Shown here: piece after piece, positions 7,333 to 17,879 of the stretch
Position numbering within the stretch: the stretch's first letter is position 1
How the letters are laid out: every line of letters begins with the position of its first letter
Origin: Nocardia sp. BMG51109
GTDB taxonomy: Bacteria > Actinomycetota > Actinomycetes > Mycobacteriales > Mycobacteriaceae
Assembly: GCF_000526215.1 (NCBI RefSeq)
Contig: NZ_JAFQ01000004.1
Coordinates: forward strand, 4,030,001 to 4,094,000
DNA: 64,000 nt
Direction: 5' to 3'
Made by a program: the position numbers and the translations under genes
Notes under the pieces: generated by a model
Databases searched by the model: none
Seen by the model: the letters and a program-made list of their open reading frames with translations, nothing else
Told to the model about the DNA's origin: nothing

Positions 7333-9003
7333 TTGTCTCGTTCCGCGACCGAATCAGAACCGTCGACCGCGCAATTCACGCTGGTAGCGGCCGCCGATGC
7401 CGCGGCGGCCGCGCTCCCGGATCGGGAGCTGGTCGTGCAGGGCGGCCGGAGTTACACGTACGCCCAGATCGCCGATCGGTCGAAGCGACTGGCCGCCTAT
7501 CTGTGCTCGTGCGGGCTGGGATGCCACACCGAGCGGACGGCGCTGGCGGGCCATGAGGTCGGGCAGGACCTGCTGGGCATCTACGCCTACAACGGCCCCG
7601 AGTACGTGGAGGGGATGCTCGGTTCCTTCCGGGCGCGGGTGGCGCCGTTCAACGTCAACTACCGGTACGTCGAGAACGAGCTCCGGCAGCTGCTGGCGGA
7701 TTCCGGTGCGACGGCGCTGATCTACCACGCCGCCTTCGCGCCGCGGCTCGCCGAGGTGCTGCCCGGTCTCCCGCAGGTGCGTGTGCTCGTTCAGATCGCC
7801 GACGATTCCGGCAACGAACTGCTCGACGGCGCAGTCGACTACGAGACCGTCATCGCGTCGGCGGATTCGGATCCCGTGCTGCCGCAGGCTTGTCCCGACG
7901 ATCTCTACGTACTGTACACCGGCGGCACCACCGGAATGCCGAAGGGGGTGCTGTGGCGCCAGCACGACATCTTCATGGCGGCCTGCGGCGGCCGGGACAA
8001 CAACACCGGCGCGGTAGTGGGTTCCTACGCGGAGATCGCCGCTCGGGCGGCGTCGAATCCCGGTGTCCGGCTGATGATTCTGCCGCCGCTGATGCACGGT
8101 GCGGCGCAGTGGGCGGTGCTCACCGCGATGACGACGGGGCAGACGATCGTGCTCTCCTCGGTGGTCGGCCACACCGACGCCGGGGAGATCGTCCGCACCA
8201 TCGAGCGGGAGCGGGTCACCATCGTGATCGTGGTCGGTGATGCGATGGCCCGGCCGCTGCTCGCGGCGGTCGAGGCGAAGACGGCCGACGTGTCGTCGAT
8301 GGTGGCGCTGGCCAGCGGGGGCGCCGTACTCGGCCCGGCGATGAAGCAGCGATGGATCGACGCGGTCCCCGGACTGGTCGTGCTCGACGCCGTGGGGGCG
8401 TCGGAGACGGGCGCGCAGCTGCACCACGTGTCGGCGGCCGGAGCCGTGTCCACCGGTACGTTCGCGGCGGGGGTGGACACCTGTGTGGTGGCAGAGGATT
8501 TCGGGGCGGTGCTGGATGCGGGCCACGACGGCATCGGGTGGCTCGCGCAGCGTCGTTTCACGCCGCTCGGTTACAAGGGCGACGCCGCCAAGACCGCGGC
8601 CACCTTCCCCACCATCGACGGTGTGCGCTTCGTGCTGCCGGGAGACCGCGCGCGGCATCTGGCGAACGGATCCATCGAGCTGCTGGGCCGGGACGCGGTC
8701 ACGATCAATTCGGGCGGTGAGAAGATCTTCGCCGAAGAAGTCGAGCTGGCGATCTCGTCCCATCCGGCCGTCGCCGATGTCGTCGTGGTGGGCCGCCCGA
8801 GCGAGCGCTGGGGTCAGGAGGTCGTCGCGGTCGTCGCGCTGGCCGAGTCGGCCGGGGCCGGGGAACTGATCGACCATGCCGCGAAATCCATTGCACACTA
8901 CAAGGTTCCGAAGGACGTGGTGTTCCGTCCGGAGATCGTCCGCAGCCCGGTGGGCAAGGCCGACTATCGCTGGGCTCGCGAACAGGCCGTTGCCGCCGAC
9001 TGA
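7333..9003 (+). CDS. Acyl-CoA synthetase (AMP-dependent CoA ligase)
   Basis: A 556-residue adenylate-forming enzyme that activates a carboxylic acid with ATP and CoA. The P-loop YTGGTTGMPKG lies near residues 193-203, the AMP-binding ASETGA is central, and the C-terminal lobe ends in SPVGKADYRWAR with the catalytic Lys. The start is TTG at 7333, supported by GAGGAGG at 7321-7327. It is paralogous to the ligase at 26735-28378 (shared GGTTGxPKGVLWRQ and a like C-terminus). An acyl-CoA dehydrogenase follows 85 bp downstream, so activation and first oxidation are probably coupled. The acid is unknown. Confidence 0.9.
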   Translation: MSRSATESEPSTAQFTLVAAADAAAAALPDRELVVQGGRSYTYAQIADRSKRLAAYLCSCGLGCHTERTALAGHEVGQDLLGIYAYNGPEYVEGMLGSFRARVAPFNVNYRYVENELRQLLADSGATALIYHAAFAPRLAEVLPGLPQVRVLVQIADDSGNELLDGAVDYETVIASADSDPVLPQACPDDLYVLYTGGTTGMPKGVLWRQHDIFMAACGGRDNNTGAVVGSYAEIAARAASNPGVRLMILPPLMHGAAQWAVLTAMTTGQTIVLSSVVGHTDAGEIVRTIERERVTIVIVVGDAMARPLLAAVEAKTADVSSMVALASGGAVLGPAMKQRWIDAVPGLVVLDAVGASETGAQLHHVSAAGAVSTGTFAAGVDTCVVAEDFGAVLDAGHDGIGWLAQRRFTPLGYKGDAAKTAATFPTIDGVRFVLPGDRARHLANGSIELLGRDAVTINSGGEKIFAEEVELAISSHPAVADVVVVGRPSERWGQEVVAVVALAESAGAGELIDHAAKSIAHYKVPKDVVFRPEIVRSPVGKADYRWAREQAVAAD

Positions 9004-9088
9004 GCGGGCAACGCGGGAGGAGGCGGCTGGCGTGGCCACGCAGGTCCCGTTCGGACACAGTCGATTTCACTACGCAGAAGGGACCTAG

Positions 9089-10267
9089 ATGGATTTCGCC
9101 AGGGTGGACCTGTCCGCCGAGGACCGCCAATTCCTCGACGAGGCACGGGATTTCCTCGCGACCCACGTGACCGAGGACGTGTTGCGCCGGGCGCACGAGA
9201 CCGGCGACGGATTCGTCGAGGATCTGCACCTGGCGATGGGTGCGCACGGGTGGCTCGAGCGCGAGGTGACCAGCGCGGAGGACGGCGGATTCACGGCGGT
9301 GCAGCGCCGCATCTGGGATCTGGAGCGGCGCCGCCGCAAGGCTCCGCTGGTGACCTGGGGAGCCACCATGATGATCCTGCAAGCGGTGCGGCAGTACGGT
9401 TCTCCGGAACTGCTCGAGGAGGTGCTGGGCGGGGTGTACCGAGGCGAGATCCGGTTCGCGATGGGCTACACCGAGCCCGAGGGCGGCTCCGACATCGCCA
9501 CCTGCCGGACGCGGGCGGTGCGCGCGGGTGAGGAGTGGATCATCAACGGGCAGAAGATGTTCACCTCCGGCGCGCACAACTGCCGGTACGTGTTCCTGCT
9601 GACGAATACGGACCCGGACGGTCGCCGGCACCGCAACCTGACCATGTTCCTGGTACCGCTGGATTCGCCCGGCATCGACATCCAGGGTCTGCGGACCGTC
9701 GACGGGGAACGCACGAATATCACGTACTACCAAGACGTTCGGATCCCCGACAGGTATCGGCTCGGCGAGGTGAACGACGGCTGGCGGGTGCTGAACGGCC
9801 CGCTGTCGGCCGAACACGGCGCCGGCGGCCCGGATCCGGACGGACTCACCGACATCGCGATCATGAGCGGCTTCGGGTCCACGATGGCGGTGGCCGCCGA
9901 TCTGGCGACGGCGGCGGTCGCCGCGCCGGAGCCGGACGGCCGCCGGCGCCTCGACGACGGTGCGATCGCCTACCGGCTCGGGCGCGCGCATGCTCGCATC
10001 GAGGCGGCGTTGAGTGCCCCGAGCCTGTTCGGTCGTGTGGCGATCGGGCAGACCATGCGCGAGATCGCCCCGGACCTCATGGACGTCCTCGGCACGTCGC
10101 CGCGGTCGGGGAACGACGGGGGAGCGGCGGCCACCGCCGCGGCCGACTACCTCTACCGCTGGGCACCGCTGGTCGGCATCTACGGCGGCACCCTGGACGT
10201 GTTCCGCAATATGATCGCGCAATACATCCTCGGCCTGGGCCGGCCGAACTATTCGCCCGCGAAGTAA
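9089..10267 (+). CDS. Acyl-CoA dehydrogenase family protein
   Basis: A 392-residue FAD-dependent acyl-CoA dehydrogenase. The FAD/substrate segment GYTEPEGGSDIATC is near residue 130, followed by WIINGQKMFTSGAHN; the C-terminus has GIYGGTLDVFRNMIAQ and ends LGLGRPNYSP. It should introduce the alpha,beta double bond into an acyl-CoA. It is very like the protein at 30304-31497 (same N-terminal MDFxRVxLS and same C-terminus), so the ligase/dehydrogenase pair here duplicates the one at 26-31 kb. GAAGGGA precedes the ATG. It is the last gene of its unit; nothing recognisable lies in 10268-10431. Confidence 0.9.
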   Translation: MDFARVDLSAEDRQFLDEARDFLATHVTEDVLRRAHETGDGFVEDLHLAMGAHGWLEREVTSAEDGGFTAVQRRIWDLERRRRKAPLVTWGATMMILQAVRQYGSPELLEEVLGGVYRGEIRFAMGYTEPEGGSDIATCRTRAVRAGEEWIINGQKMFTSGAHNCRYVFLLTNTDPDGRRHRNLTMFLVPLDSPGIDIQGLRTVDGERTNITYYQDVRIPDRYRLGEVNDGWRVLNGPLSAEHGAGGPDPDGLTDIAIMSGFGSTMAVAADLATAAVAAPEPDGRRRLDDGAIAYRLGRAHARIEAALSAPSLFGRVAIGQTMREIAPDLMDVLGTSPRSGNDGGAAATAAADYLYRWAPLVGIYGGTLDVFRNMIAQYILGLGRPNYSPAK

Positions 10268-10431
10268 CAGGGCAACCGAAACGACCTCGGTTCTGCCGAC
10301 CGCCACCCCGGCCCGAGCCACGATCCGGCAGCCGGCGGGCCGTCGATTCGGCCTCCGCACGCCTTCGTCGATCGCGGGACAGCGCGCTCGGCGCGCCACG
10401 GCGCCCATCGGCACCGAGATGGGTGAGTCGG

Positions 10432-11619
<1,188 letters not shown>

Positions 11620-11770
11620 TGGCATGCCTCCTCGTGACCGGCTACTCGGCGCCGGCCGGTTACCTACCGCGTGGTCCTCGCCGATCGTAGTTCGGGGCGA
11701 GCCGGCCGTACCGGTTCCGCCCGGCGCTATTCGGGCGCGTCGTCGTTCGCCTGACCGTGAGTTTGTATTG

Positions 11771-11796
11771 TACAGTATTACTGTAAGTCATGCGGT
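11771..11796. promoter_or_regulatory. Operator-like repeats upstream of acyl-CoA dehydrogenase 10432-11619
   Basis: TACAGTA-T-TACTGTA (11771-11785) is a perfect 7-bp inverted repeat around one base. It overlaps ACTGTA-AGTCA-TGCGGT (11780-11796), which fits 9 of 10 positions of the regional motif. The cluster lies between the end of the AraC gene and the start of the dehydrogenase, both leftward. Confidence 0.5.
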
Positions 11797-11832
11797 ATGC
11801 ACTTCTGGAGTGTCCGGCCGCGCGACCGTCGA

Positions 11833-12885
11833 TCAGCTGCCGCACAACTCCGCACCGGGGGTCGAGGTGACCGCCGTGGCAGCCCTGTACAACGGTGACT
11901 GATCGGTCACGGTCGGGATCGCGCGCCGGGCGCGGAATTCGCCGGGCGTCGTGCCGGTGTCGTGTTTGAACGCGCGGTAGAACTGCCGGTCCGAGGCGAA
12001 GCCCGAGGCGGCCGCGACCGCTGCGAGCGGCCGGCCGGTGGTGCGAAGCAGGGTGCGGGCGCGGTCGATTCGCGTGCGGCGCAGGGTGGCGGCGACGCCG
12101 TCGGCGCTGTCGAACAGCCGGTACAGCGTGCTGCGGGACACCGCGCAGCCGAGTGCGATCTGCTCCACGGTGAGAGCGGGGTCGGTGCATCGGCGCCGTA
12201 TGAACGACAGCACCTGCTGCCGGATCAGGACCTGCGCCGACGGCCCGCGCGGCGGTATCCCCGTCGCCAGCTGGACCGCCGAGGCCAGCAGATCGATGCC
12301 GTGCCCGGCCAGCACGCTCGCTGCGGTCGAATCCGTCCGATTCAGTTCGGACAGGTCCCGGATGAACCGGCTGACGAGTCCCATTGCGCCGCCGGTCGAT
12401 AGTGGGACGCCGGTGCGGATCCGATCCGGCCCCAGTCCGGTCAACTCCTGGATGCGGCGCATGGGCACCCGCGCGGCAATGCGTTCCCAGGGGCCGTCCA
12501 GCTGCACGGTGAATGGGCGTGCCGTGTCCAGGAGGTACATCTCTCCCGGAAGCGGTCCCGCCACTCGTTCGCCCTGTTCCAGCCAGCCCTGCCCGGCGAC
12601 GTTGATCGTGACGCCCAGGAACGGCTCCTCGGAGCGGGCGATGAGCCGGGCGGTGCGGCGGACACATTGCGCACTCGAACGAATCCTGGACAGCTCGAGA
12701 TCCTCGAAGGAGGCCAGATCGACGGTCCCGTGGAAGCTGTCCCCACCGACCGGTGTGACGGACAGCGGCACGTAGGCGGAGCTCATGCCCGCCTCCCACT
12801 CCTCGAATGCCTGGCCCGCCGGCACGTGCGCCGAGGAGCGAACATCGAGGACAATCTGCCCAGCCGGGGTGTTCACCTTCGCCAT
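11833..12885 (-). CDS. AraC family transcriptional regulator
   Basis: A 350-residue regulator with an N-terminal AraC-type ligand-binding region (about residues 20-215, with FEEWEAGMSSAYVPLSV at its start) and a C-terminal AraC helix-turn-helix (about 230-325, with GCAVSRSTLYRLFDSADG and GFASDRQFYRAFKHDTGTTP). AraC regulators usually activate neighbouring genes on binding a small molecule; the acyl-CoA dehydrogenase immediately downstream is a plausible target. A truncated relative of its sensor domain lies upstream at 12935-13576. Inducer unknown. Confidence 0.9.
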   Translation of the reverse strand: MAKVNTPAGQIVLDVRSSAHVPAGQAFEEWEAGMSSAYVPLSVTPVGGDSFHGTVDLASFEDLELSRIRSSAQCVRRTARLIARSEEPFLGVTINVAGQGWLEQGERVAGPLPGEMYLLDTARPFTVQLDGPWERIAARVPMRRIQELTGLGPDRIRTGVPLSTGGAMGLVSRFIRDLSELNRTDSTAASVLAGHGIDLLASAVQLATGIPPRGPSAQVLIRQQVLSFIRRRCTDPALTVEQIALGCAVSRSTLYRLFDSADGVAATLRRTRIDRARTLLRTTGRPLAAVAAASGFASDRQFYRAFKHDTGTTPGEFRARRAIPTVTDQSPLYRAATAVTSTPGAELCGS

Positions 12886-12934
12886 TGTTGCGGCTGCCGT
12901 GCGTCGGCGGAGCAGAACCGCGTTATCATCCGGC

Positions 12935-13576
12935 TCAGATGTCGACGGTGTGCCTCGTCCCGTACTGGTCCGCCGCCAGGAGCACCGCCGAGTTCAGCAG
13001 TCCCGCACCGTGTTCGGCCATCCCGATGGCGAGATCGATGTCGGCGGTGTGCAGTTCGGCCAGATCGGCGAAGAACCGGGTCACGACGCCCACCGCTCCG
13101 TCGCCCGGAACCGCGATGGCCGTCGGCAGTTCGGTACCGGACAGACCGGTCCCGTCGAGTATCTGGGCCAACGGTGCCCGCACGATCACGGACTCGCTCC
13201 AGCGCTCGGAACGGCAGGTGAACGGACGGCTGGTGTCGCAGAAGGTGATCGAACCGGGGACGGCGATTGCGACGCGGCCCCGCTGCTCGAACAGGCAGCC
13301 CCCGGCGGTCGGAACGAGCGCGACCAGATATTCCTTTCCCGGCCGCGCGATCTGCCGCGGAGTCCGCCACACCCGCTGTGGGCTGCTCATGACCACGGAC
13401 ATGCCGAACCGGTCGAATTCGACGTCGGTGACGCTGCCGCGGAATTCGCCCGGCCCGAGCGGCCCGATGGATATCGGCACGAAGATCCGGCTCAGCGTCG
13501 ATTTCCACTGCTCGAAGGCCGACGAATATGCCACGACGCTCCCGTGCTGCGATGCGGGTCGACGGATACATCCCAT
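12935..13576 (-). pseudogene. AraC-type sensor domain without DNA-binding domain
   Basis: A 213-residue protein resembling only the N-terminal ligand-binding half of the AraC regulator next door: FEQWKSTLSRIFVPISIGPL aligns with the FEEWEAGMSSAYVPLSV segment of that protein. It stops just where the linker to the helix-turn-helix would begin. No helix-turn-helix is found in any frame in the 50 bases before the next gene. It is either a decayed tandem duplicate or a retained sensor-only protein that could heterodimerise with its neighbour. The frame is intact, so loss of function is inferred, not proven. Confidence 0.6.
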
Positions 13577-13716
13577 TCTGCGGGGCTCGGCCGGTGCGGG
13601 GCACCGACATACCGTCCCGTCGCACTGACCGGGTGTGTCGCGTTTGGAGGGGATCGGTCACCGGCCCGGGACGAGTCGCCGGTGTGCCGTAGCGCACCAG
13701 GTCCCAGGGTGGATGC

Positions 13717-14205
13717 ATGGTGAGGAACGAACAGAGGCCACGGGCGACGATGGACGACGGGACCGCGCGGCACGCGCTGAGAGAGTACGACATCTCGCCC
13801 GAGGAATCGCTTCGCCTGCTGGCCGGTGTCCGGCTCGGGCGAGTCGCATTCTCCCGCAACGCATTACCCACCATCCGGCCGGTCAACCATGCCGTCGCGG
13901 ACGGCTTCGTGATCATTCGTGCGAACCTCGGCAGTGCCCTCACCTCCTCCGAGCGGCAGGTTGTCGCCTTCGTGGCCGATGCCATCGATCAGGAGACCCA
14001 CTCCGGATGGTGGGTCATCGTCACCGGCTTCGCCGAGGAGATCGTCGACCGGGAGTTGCGCGACCGCTACCTCGCCGTGCTCCCGTCGCTGTTACCCGGG
14101 CCCCGCGACCAGGTGGTCGCGATCCGGCCCGACATCGTCACCGGTGTGCGGCTCGCCGATCCCGACGACGCCACTGCGGGATGCGAGGAACCGCCGCCGC
14201 GGTGA
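13717..14205 (+). CDS. Pyridoxamine 5'-phosphate oxidase family (split-barrel flavin) protein
   Basis: A 162-residue protein of the split beta-barrel flavin-binding superfamily. The segment LLAGVRLGRVAFSRNALPTIRP near residue 35 is the typical first barrel strands, and WWVIVTGFAEEI is the central core strand. Members bind FMN, F420 or heme; which one cannot be told. It lies alone between divergent AraC-type genes and the convergent ligase at 14257. The ATG at 13717 has only a weak GGGTGG upstream; an ATG at 13750 is an alternative start. Confidence 0.75.
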   Translation: MVRNEQRPRATMDDGTARHALREYDISPEESLRLLAGVRLGRVAFSRNALPTIRPVNHAVADGFVIIRANLGSALTSSERQVVAFVADAIDQETHSGWWVIVTGFAEEIVDRELRDRYLAVLPSLLPGPRDQVVAIRPDIVTGVRLADPDDATAGCEEPPPR

Positions 14206-14256
14206 CGGCAGTGGCCGCCGGGACCGGTGGTGGACGGTCGATGATCATTCGTGTCG

Positions 14257-15780
14257 TCAACGATCATTATCGCCTCGAACGGAGCGGGCGGGCTCGGTGA
14301 AGTGACGGCGTACCTCGCCGAGGTCCGCCTTGCCCGACGGTGTCCTGGGAAGAGCCGCCACGACCGCGATGTCGGTGGGGATCTCGTAGGCCGCCAGCCG
14401 GTTCCGCAGGAATTCCATCAGCTCGCCGGGATCGGCCGACCGCGAGTCCCGCGGTTCCACCATGGCGACGGGCGTCTCGCCCAGCCGGTCGTCGGGCCGC
14501 GATACGACCGCCGCGCCACCTACGTCCGGGTGGCTCTCGAGGGCGGTGCGCACGTCGTCGGGCATGACCTTGAAGCCGCCGCGGATGATCGCCTGATCGG
14601 CCCGTCCCAGGATCCACAGGAAGCCGTCGGCGTCGATGCGTGCCATGTCGGTGGTCCGGATCCAGTCCGCGGAGGGGCCGAGCTGGCCGGGGATCACCTC
14701 GAGCAGGCCGGGGTGATCGGTGCCGAGGTCGGTGCCGCCCTCGTCGACCACCCGCAGCCGCGCCCCACCGCTGGCGCGGCCGACGCTGCCGCGCTTGGCT
14801 TTCCAGTACTTCTGATGGTCGGACAGCGTCCAGCCCGCGACACCACCACCGAATTCCGTTGCGGCGTAGGACGTGAGGACCGGGATGCCGAACCTCTGGT
14901 AGAACGCGTCGGCGTCGGCGGCCGACAGCGGCGCGGTGCCCGACGTGACGACCCGGATGCCGGCCAGATCGTCCCTGCCCAGATCCGAATGCAACACCAT
15001 GCGCACCGCGGCCGGGACGAGTGAGACGGCCTTCGGGCGATGCGTGCGCACGGCCCGCGCCCAGCGGTCCAGATCGAATCGCGGGAGGAGCACGAACGGG
15101 CGGGCCTCGGCGACGCATTGCAGCACCCGGAACACGCCGCCGATATGGACCAGCGGCGCGTTGACGATCGCGACACCCGTGCGTGGCTGCGCCGGCGCCG
15201 GTGCCCGGTCCGGATCCGGCCCGATCACGCTGCGGGCCAGCATGTCGTAGGTGATGTCGAGGCGCTTGGGCGGGCCGGTTGTTCCGCTGGTGAGCATGCG
15301 CACCGCCACGCCCGACCGGTCCGTGCCGGTGAAGGGGCGCCGGCCCGCGGAGGCGGTCAGCCGTGGTTCCGCCGCCAGGCCCGTGAGCGAGACGACGGCC
15401 GATCCGGGCGCCGGTGTCACGAGCGTCGCGAGATCGTCGGGGGCGCCGATGATCAGGGGTAGTCGCAGCTCGGTGATGTCGGCCCTGGTGCGGTCGTCAC
15501 CGCGGGAGGGGTTGATCACGACGACGGTGCCCCCGGCCAGCAGGACACCGAGGAACGCGGCGACGTGTTCGGGCCGGTTGCGCAGCAGGATGCCGACCTG
15601 ACGCCGGCCGACGGGATGGACGGTGGTGAGCGAGCGGATGCGCTGGGTGAGTTCGCTCAGCTCGCGCCACGTGTGCCAGTGCTCGTCGAACTCGATCGCC
15701 GGTGAATCCGGTTGCAGCGCAAGCATCTCGGCGATCCGGCGGCTCAGCACGTGGGCGGAGTGGCTCATCGGCACTGCCAT
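14257..15780 (-). CDS. Acyl-CoA synthetase (AMP-dependent CoA ligase)
   Basis: A 507-residue adenylate-forming ligase. The P-loop MLTSGTTGPPKRL is near residues 160-172, SYAATEFGGG is the central AMP-binding motif, and PRTPSGKADLGEV carries the C-terminal catalytic Lys. It activates an unknown acid to its CoA thioester. The ATG at 15780 overlaps the 3' end of the truncated crotonase by 16 bases, and GAAGAGGA precedes it, which suggests translational coupling. It is the last gene of the leftward unit that starts at the P450 (19344). Confidence 0.9.
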   Translation of the reverse strand: MAVPMSHSAHVLSRRIAEMLALQPDSPAIEFDEHWHTWRELSELTQRIRSLTTVHPVGRRQVGILLRNRPEHVAAFLGVLLAGGTVVVINPSRGDDRTRADITELRLPLIIGAPDDLATLVTPAPGSAVVSLTGLAAEPRLTASAGRRPFTGTDRSGVAVRMLTSGTTGPPKRLDITYDMLARSVIGPDPDRAPAPAQPRTGVAIVNAPLVHIGGVFRVLQCVAEARPFVLLPRFDLDRWARAVRTHRPKAVSLVPAAVRMVLHSDLGRDDLAGIRVVTSGTAPLSAADADAFYQRFGIPVLTSYAATEFGGGVAGWTLSDHQKYWKAKRGSVGRASGGARLRVVDEGGTDLGTDHPGLLEVIPGQLGPSADWIRTTDMARIDADGFLWILGRADQAIIRGGFKVMPDDVRTALESHPDVGGAAVVSRPDDRLGETPVAMVEPRDSRSADPGELMEFLRNRLAAYEIPTDIAVVAALPRTPSGKADLGEVRRHFTEPARSVRGDNDR

Positions 15781-16115
15781 TGTGGTGTCCTCTTCTCGAC
15801 GAAGGCGCGCGGTCCTTCCAGTGCGTCCTCGGTGCGGGTGACGCGCTCGCGGAAGGATTCGGCGAGCATGTCGGCCTCGTGGAGTGGCAGGTCGAGGCCC
15901 TCGAGGATGGCCTTGACGTCGGCGCCGGTGCAGAAGGCGCGGCCGGTGCCGGTGACGACGAGGGTCCAGACCTTGTCGTCGTTCTCGGCCTCGGTGTAGG
16001 CGGCCCGCAGTTCGGTGATCATGTGCGGGCTCAGCGCATTCAGCGCGTCGGGGCGGTTCAGCGTGATCGTGGCCGTGTGCCCGTCGACACGGTAGGAGAT
16101 GGAATCGAACGGCAT
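15765..16115 (-). pseudogene. Enoyl-CoA hydratase with an in-frame internal deletion
   Basis: Only 116 residues instead of about 260. Residues 1-90 are a normal crotonase N-terminus (ATITLNRPDALNAL, FCTGADVKAI). The frame then passes directly to RTEDALEGPRAFVEKRTPQW, which is the normal extreme C-terminus of crotonases. The middle of roughly 140 residues, including the second half of the active site, is missing with no frameshift. The product can hardly be an active hydratase. Translation through it may still matter because the downstream ligase start overlaps its end. Confidence 0.7.
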
Positions 16116-16209
16116 GGGGTTTCCTTCGGGGGGCGATCGTCGGAATGAGCGGGGCCGAGTCCGGTACGGCCGGGGCGGCGCCGCCGACGGCAGGGCGAGC
16201 ACGGCCGCC

Positions 16210-16983
16210 TCATGAGGCCGCGGTGCCGTCCGGCCGCTGCGCCACAGCGGAATTCACGCCCCTGGACGCGTGGGATTCGATGAGCCGGCTCGCGTGGTCG
16301 AGGATGCAGCGCAGGCCGTACTCGAAGTTCCGGTCGTCCGGTGCGCCCGACCGCAGGCCCCTGGCCATCGCGTCGGCGAGCAGCGGTGTCGTCTCCGGCT
16401 CGATCAGGATGCTGTCGTAGTACGCCCGGCCCTCCGCGTCCAGTTCCGTGTTCTTGTCGTAGAGTCGTTGCAGCACAACGGATCCGCGAATATGGAGATT
16501 GATCGTGGAGTAGGTGTCGATGGCCTCGTCGGCCGACAGACCCGCCTCCACGAGGCTGGCCACCGTCCGCTCCACCTGCTCGGCCCCGATCCGGCCGGCA
16601 TGCTGACTGAGCGCCGATCTGATCAGGATCAGATCGCACAGAATCGGGTTCGTCAGGAAGATGTGCCGCATGGTGCGGGCGTGGTCGCGGAGCGTCTCAC
16701 GCCAGTTGCCGGCCTCGACGAACGGTGCGGGCAGCGCGTAGACGTACAGCCGCAGCGCCCGATCGGTCATCGCGTTGAGCAGGTCGTCCTTCTTGCGGAA
16801 GTACCAGTAGATGCTGGTGACCCCGACGTCGAGATGCCGTCCGAGCAGCGGCATGCTCAGCCCGTCGATCGAAACCTGTTCCGCGAGTTCGAAGGCGCCG
16901 TCGATGATGTCGTCCGGGTTCAGCGAGCCGCGCTCGCGGCGCCGCCGCTTCTGGGCCGTCCCTCGGGAGTTCCGGGCCGCCAT
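16210..16983 (-). CDS. TetR/AcrR family transcriptional regulator (second copy)
   Basis: A 257-residue TetR regulator, a clear paralogue of the one at 1480-2322. The N-terminus RRRRERGSLNPDDIIDGAFE and the DNA-reading segment HLDVGVTSIYWYFRKKDDLL match, and the ligand domain shares SVVLQRLYDKN-type stretches; the long Ala/Thr tail of the first copy is missing. It lies 2 bp after the stop of a crotonase gene, inside the operon headed by the P450, so it is probably regulated by the operators at 19380-19408 and may close a feedback loop. Confidence 0.9.
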   Translation of the reverse strand: MAARNSRGTAQKRRRRERGSLNPDDIIDGAFELAEQVSIDGLSMPLLGRHLDVGVTSIYWYFRKKDDLLNAMTDRALRLYVYALPAPFVEAGNWRETLRDHARTMRHIFLTNPILCDLILIRSALSQHAGRIGAEQVERTVASLVEAGLSADEAIDTYSTINLHIRGSVVLQRLYDKNTELDAEGRAYYDSILIEPETTPLLADAMARGLRSGAPDDRNFEYGLRCILDHASRLIESHASRGVNSAVAQRPDGTAAS

Positions 16984-16985
16984 GG

Positions 16986-17879
16986 CTACCCTCCCGTGCC
17001 CCAGGCGCCGGTGAACACCGGTGCGCGTTTCTCGGCGAACGCCGCGAACGCCTCGATGACATCGGCGCCCGACAGGTTGATGGCCTGGGCGCGTGCCTCG
17101 CCGGCGAGGGCCTCGCGCATCGTCCGGTCGGTGCCGTCGTTCAGCAGGGACTTGGTCTGCGCGAGCGCTTTCGGCGGCCCCGCCGCCAGCCCGGCCGCCA
17201 GCTCGTCGGCGAAGCCGTCGATGGCCTCGTCGGGTTTCACCCAGGTCACCAGCCCGAGCGACCGCGCCTCCTCGGCGCCGATCATCTCGGCCAGCATCGC
17301 CAGGCGCTTGGCCTGTTGCAGGCCGACGAGCTTGGGCAGCAGCCAGGACCCGCCGCAGTCCAGCGACAGGGCCCGGCGGGTGAAGATCTCGCAGAACCGC
17401 GCGTCGGGCGTCGCTACCACCAGATCGCAGCCCAGCGCGAGATTCAACCCGGCTCCGGCCGCCACGCCGCGGACCTTCGCCAGGGTGGGCACCGGGAGGT
17501 CGTGCAGTTGCTGTACGGCCTCGTTGATGGCCAGCATCTCCTTGCTGGGATCGGGGAACTCGTCGACTCCGGCGGCATCGGAGATGTCGGCGCCCGAGCA
17601 GAACGAGCCGCCGGCGCCGGTCAGGATCACCGCGCGCACGTCGTTGCCATAGGTCACCTGGCGGAACACGTCGCGCAGTGCCGCCCAGAGTTCGCGGGTG
17701 ACGGCGTTCTTGCGATGCGGGCGGTTCAGCGTCAGGGTCAGCACGCTACCGGACCGTTCGGTGAGCAGGACCGGCTCGTCGGCGGAACTCAGTTCGCCGG
17801 CAAGTGGTTTCGCCGTGTCCGGTGCCGTGTGCCCGGTCGCCTCGTCGGTCGCGGTCGTGGTGGCGTTCTGTTCGCTCAC
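16986..17879 (-). CDS. Enoyl-CoA hydratase/isomerase family protein
   Basis: A 297-residue crotonase with a 35-residue Thr/Ala-rich N-terminal extension. LTLNRPHRKNAV, the oxyanion segment SFCSGADIS and LSLDCGGSWLLPKLVGLQQA are visible; Asp replaces the classical catalytic Glu, as in PaaG-like isomerases. It is closely related to the crotonase at 36769-37590. The GTG start overlaps the stop of a CoA-transferase remnant (GTGA) and the TetR gene follows after 2 bp. It acts on an unidentified enoyl-CoA of the pathway. Confidence 0.88.
   Translation of the reverse strand: MSEQNATTTATDEATGHTAPDTAKPLAGELSSADEPVLLTERSGSVLTLTLNRPHRKNAVTRELWAALRDVFRQVTYGNDVRAVILTGAGGSFCSGADISDAAGVDEFPDPSKEMLAINEAVQQLHDLPVPTLAKVRGVAAGAGLNLALGCDLVVATPDARFCEIFTRRALSLDCGGSWLLPKLVGLQQAKRLAMLAEMIGAEEARSLGLVTWVKPDEAIDGFADELAAGLAAGPPKALAQTKSLLNDGTDRTMREALAGEARAQAINLSGADVIEAFAAFAEKRAPVFTGAWGTGG

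Noticed and set aside
10282..10306. Short hairpin AACCGA/TCGGTT after the acyl-CoA dehydrogenase
   Set aside because: Only six pairs, seven-base loop and no T run; too weak to call a terminator.
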